Source of the DNA: Spizellomyces sp. 'palustris'
Lineage: Eukaryota; Chytridiomycota; Chytridiomycetes; Spizellomycetales; Spizellomycetaceae
NCBI GenBank assembly: GCA_006535965.1
Contig: QEAR01000094.1
Location: forward strand, 17,727-81,726
Length of the DNA: 64,000 bases
Direction of reading: 5' to 3'
Within the stretch, counting starts at the first letter, position 1. Each line of letters opens with the position of its first letter. Made by a program: the position numbers and the translations under genes. Below the pieces are notes generated by a model that worked only from the letters and a program-made list of their open reading frames with translations, searched no databases and was not told where the DNA came from. Below, piece after piece: positions 62,801-64,000 of this stretch.

Positions 62801-63180
62801 ACAGCGCATCACTTTACTCTAGCCGCGACACACGGAAGACTAGCACTACCTTCAGCTGACGGGGGAGGTACATTAAGTGGGTCCTCCGACTTCCCACCAG
62901 GACGGTGTTGCTCTGCCGCGGGCGGTTCATGAACATTCTTGAACAAGATTTTCAAGTTAAGTCCCCAGTGAAATCCTGCCTGCCGGTACGGCCAGAAAAT
63001 CTCATGTACTGTTTCTCAACGCATCTTACCATTAGGTCATTAGAGGGTGGATTCTTGGGTGTTCCCGCCGCAAAATGCAGACAGATAATTAACAAAATAA
63101 AAATAGAAACCACTGGATTACTGTTAGTTAGCAGAAACTACCTAAGACGGAGAGGCATGGTCATACCAGTGGAACGCCAT
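59844..63180 (-). CDS. HRD3: ERAD adaptor HRD3/SEL1L, Sel1-repeat protein
   Basis: The first exon (63180-63167) encodes MAFHC; a 47-nt intron leads to NPVVSIFILLIICLHFAAG, a signal peptide, so this start is an inference from phase. Sel1-like repeats cover most of the 800-850 residues: LATLGDMYL, GQRTVGLMYATGVGVDRDYA, LGYWHWAGIATTKS, LGHMYWRGEGVEQDNATARQ, HALGVMNMEGIAG, LYNLANMYTEGLGVALPNCD, AAWMLDRGMYSP, VKMGDYYYYGLGT and NLGWMHETGIGVQ. Near the C-terminus DYHLAKRNYDMCLDTNPEAY and LPVNLALVKL lead to a membrane helix (TIGILVLCAVAAGLVVW) and a charged tail. In the ER, HRD3 binds misfolded glycoproteins with Yos9 and hands them to the Hrd1 ubiquitin ligase. Ten or more exons, many short. Confidence 0.9.
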
Positions 63181-64000
63181 CCCAAGAGAGACCCTTTTCG
63201 ACATGACACTCGTGATCTTTGCTGAGACATAGTGAAAACGTAGAGTGTCGAAGGTAATACCCCGAAGGTACGGACCAAGTCCTGCTCTTGACTTCCCCTT
63301 CGACTATCTTAGCAATGTCCTTCCTCTCTGTCGTCCAGGTCGCGCAAAAGGAAGGTCTGTGAGGTGAGATTTCAATCCACGGTGGCAGCTGCGGTCCCAG
63401 GTCGCTTTCATGATATAGCCACGTGACTGGGTAAAACACCTAAAACCAAACCAGCAAGTCAAATCAGACCGAAAACATACGAAAATGGGAGAGAGCAAAA
63501 CGGCGTGCTCTGGTGGGGAATACTGATGGCCAAACCTCTACACAAATGCATTGCCGCCAACCGGCCTAACGGCATGTCGAAGGCACCCATTGCAAAAGTG
63601 GGAACAAAATAGATATGCAATGCACAAAACAACGATTACCCCTTATCCCGAGAGTGATGTCGTTACTTGTACTGGACTCTCAGCTATTGCCAGTTCGCAG
63701 CGAGACGATTCGTATTTGCGAATTAGTTACTGGGAGCGGGGCGATATGGTTTATACGGCGAACGATGTATAGATTAGGGAAATCTCGTTGTGAATGGAGA
63801 GTACTTTCGATATGCATCAGCAATGATCTCATCCATAAAAAGCTAGCGGTGAAAGAACTGTGAAATGGCTTACAACGATCATCACAAGAAGTGTGGGAGA
63901 AAAGCAACAAACATTGCGAGGACGAAGACATCTCCTTTTCAAAACAATCATACGTATATGTAGTATGTACAGCATACAACATAGTGTGCAGGAAAATACA
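63181..64000. other. HRD3 upstream region to the window edge, no gene supported
   Basis: CACGTG at 63420-63425 is 240 bp before the proposed HRD3 start. Open frames of 60-100 codons on both strands have no family features. A gene may enter from beyond 64000. Confidence 0.4.

Noticed and set aside
63128-63174. A start at MTMPLRL with a 21-nt intron for HRD3
   Set aside because: A 21-nt intron is implausibly short; the 47-nt alternative with GTATGA donor, CTAAC branch and AACAG acceptor is better.
63161-63439. Minus-strand frame as an N-terminal extension of HRD3
   Set aside because: Its phase does not join the signal-peptide exon. The short MAFHC exon in another frame does, so this frame was left out.

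Overview
The window is nuclear DNA from a fungus, most likely a zoosporic (chytrid-type) one. It has about 28 gene models, densely packed on both strands and split by many short GT-AG introns (mostly 45-100 nt). Intergenic gaps are usually 150-900 bp. The gene content is fungal: a KRE9-like GPI protein, a LAMMER kinase, CHZ1, HRD3 and fungal-type mitoribosomal proteins. Two families point to a flagellated or early-diverging lineage, a KATNAL2 katanin and a large TmcB/TmcC-like membrane protein, both absent from most Dikarya. The lineage call is inference from content, not from a species match.

Layout. 0.4-5.4 kb: a secretory-pathway single-span protein with a cytoplasmic SH3 domain (minus), diverging from a PX...PB1 scaffold (plus). 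5.6-8.4 kb (minus): the H2A.Z chaperone CHZ1 and the meiotic recombinase DMC1. 8.8-13.9 kb (plus): the TmcB-like multipass protein. 14.4-21.6 kb: a run of small enzymes, namely PRXL2-type peroxiredoxin, DBP8/DDX49 helicase, mitochondrial OsmC-like protein, nitronate monooxygenase, and a YjbQ/UPF0047 protein cut into 11-12 tiny exons. 22.1-26.5 kb (minus): a C1-domain protein with a peroxin/dysferlin region, and proteasome ATPase RPT5. 26.8-29.2 kb: an unrecognised acidic coiled-coil protein and mitoribosomal mS38. 30.3-35.2 kb: a G-protein alpha subunit, an aldo-keto reductase of the aflatoxin-aldehyde type, and an F-box-like protein. 35.2-40.2 kb (minus): KATNAL2 and a GPI-anchored repeat protein. 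41.2-43.9 kb: mS34 and a LETM1-domain protein sharing a 136-bp divergent promoter, then DPH3. 45.4-54.4 kb (plus): LAMMER kinase, SDH1 and an ACSS3-like acyl-CoA synthetase. 54.6-63.2 kb (minus): an RS-rich single-span protein, an FBXO21-like F-box/SirB1/HspQ protein, and HRD3/SEL1L.

There are no operons. Themes that recur are mitochondrial function (mS38, mS34, LETM1, SDH1, OsmC, ACSS3-like), protein turnover (RPT5, HRD3, two F-box proteins), cell-surface and polarity signalling (TM-SH3, PX-PB1, G-alpha, GPI protein, RS-rich protein), and redox or detoxification enzymes (PRXL2, OsmC, NMO, AKR). A palindromic CACGTG box sits in many of the promoters. I saw no transposon, tRNA, rRNA, CRISPR or virus-derived sequence. 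Exon joins were done by eye, so boundaries are approximate unless stated.
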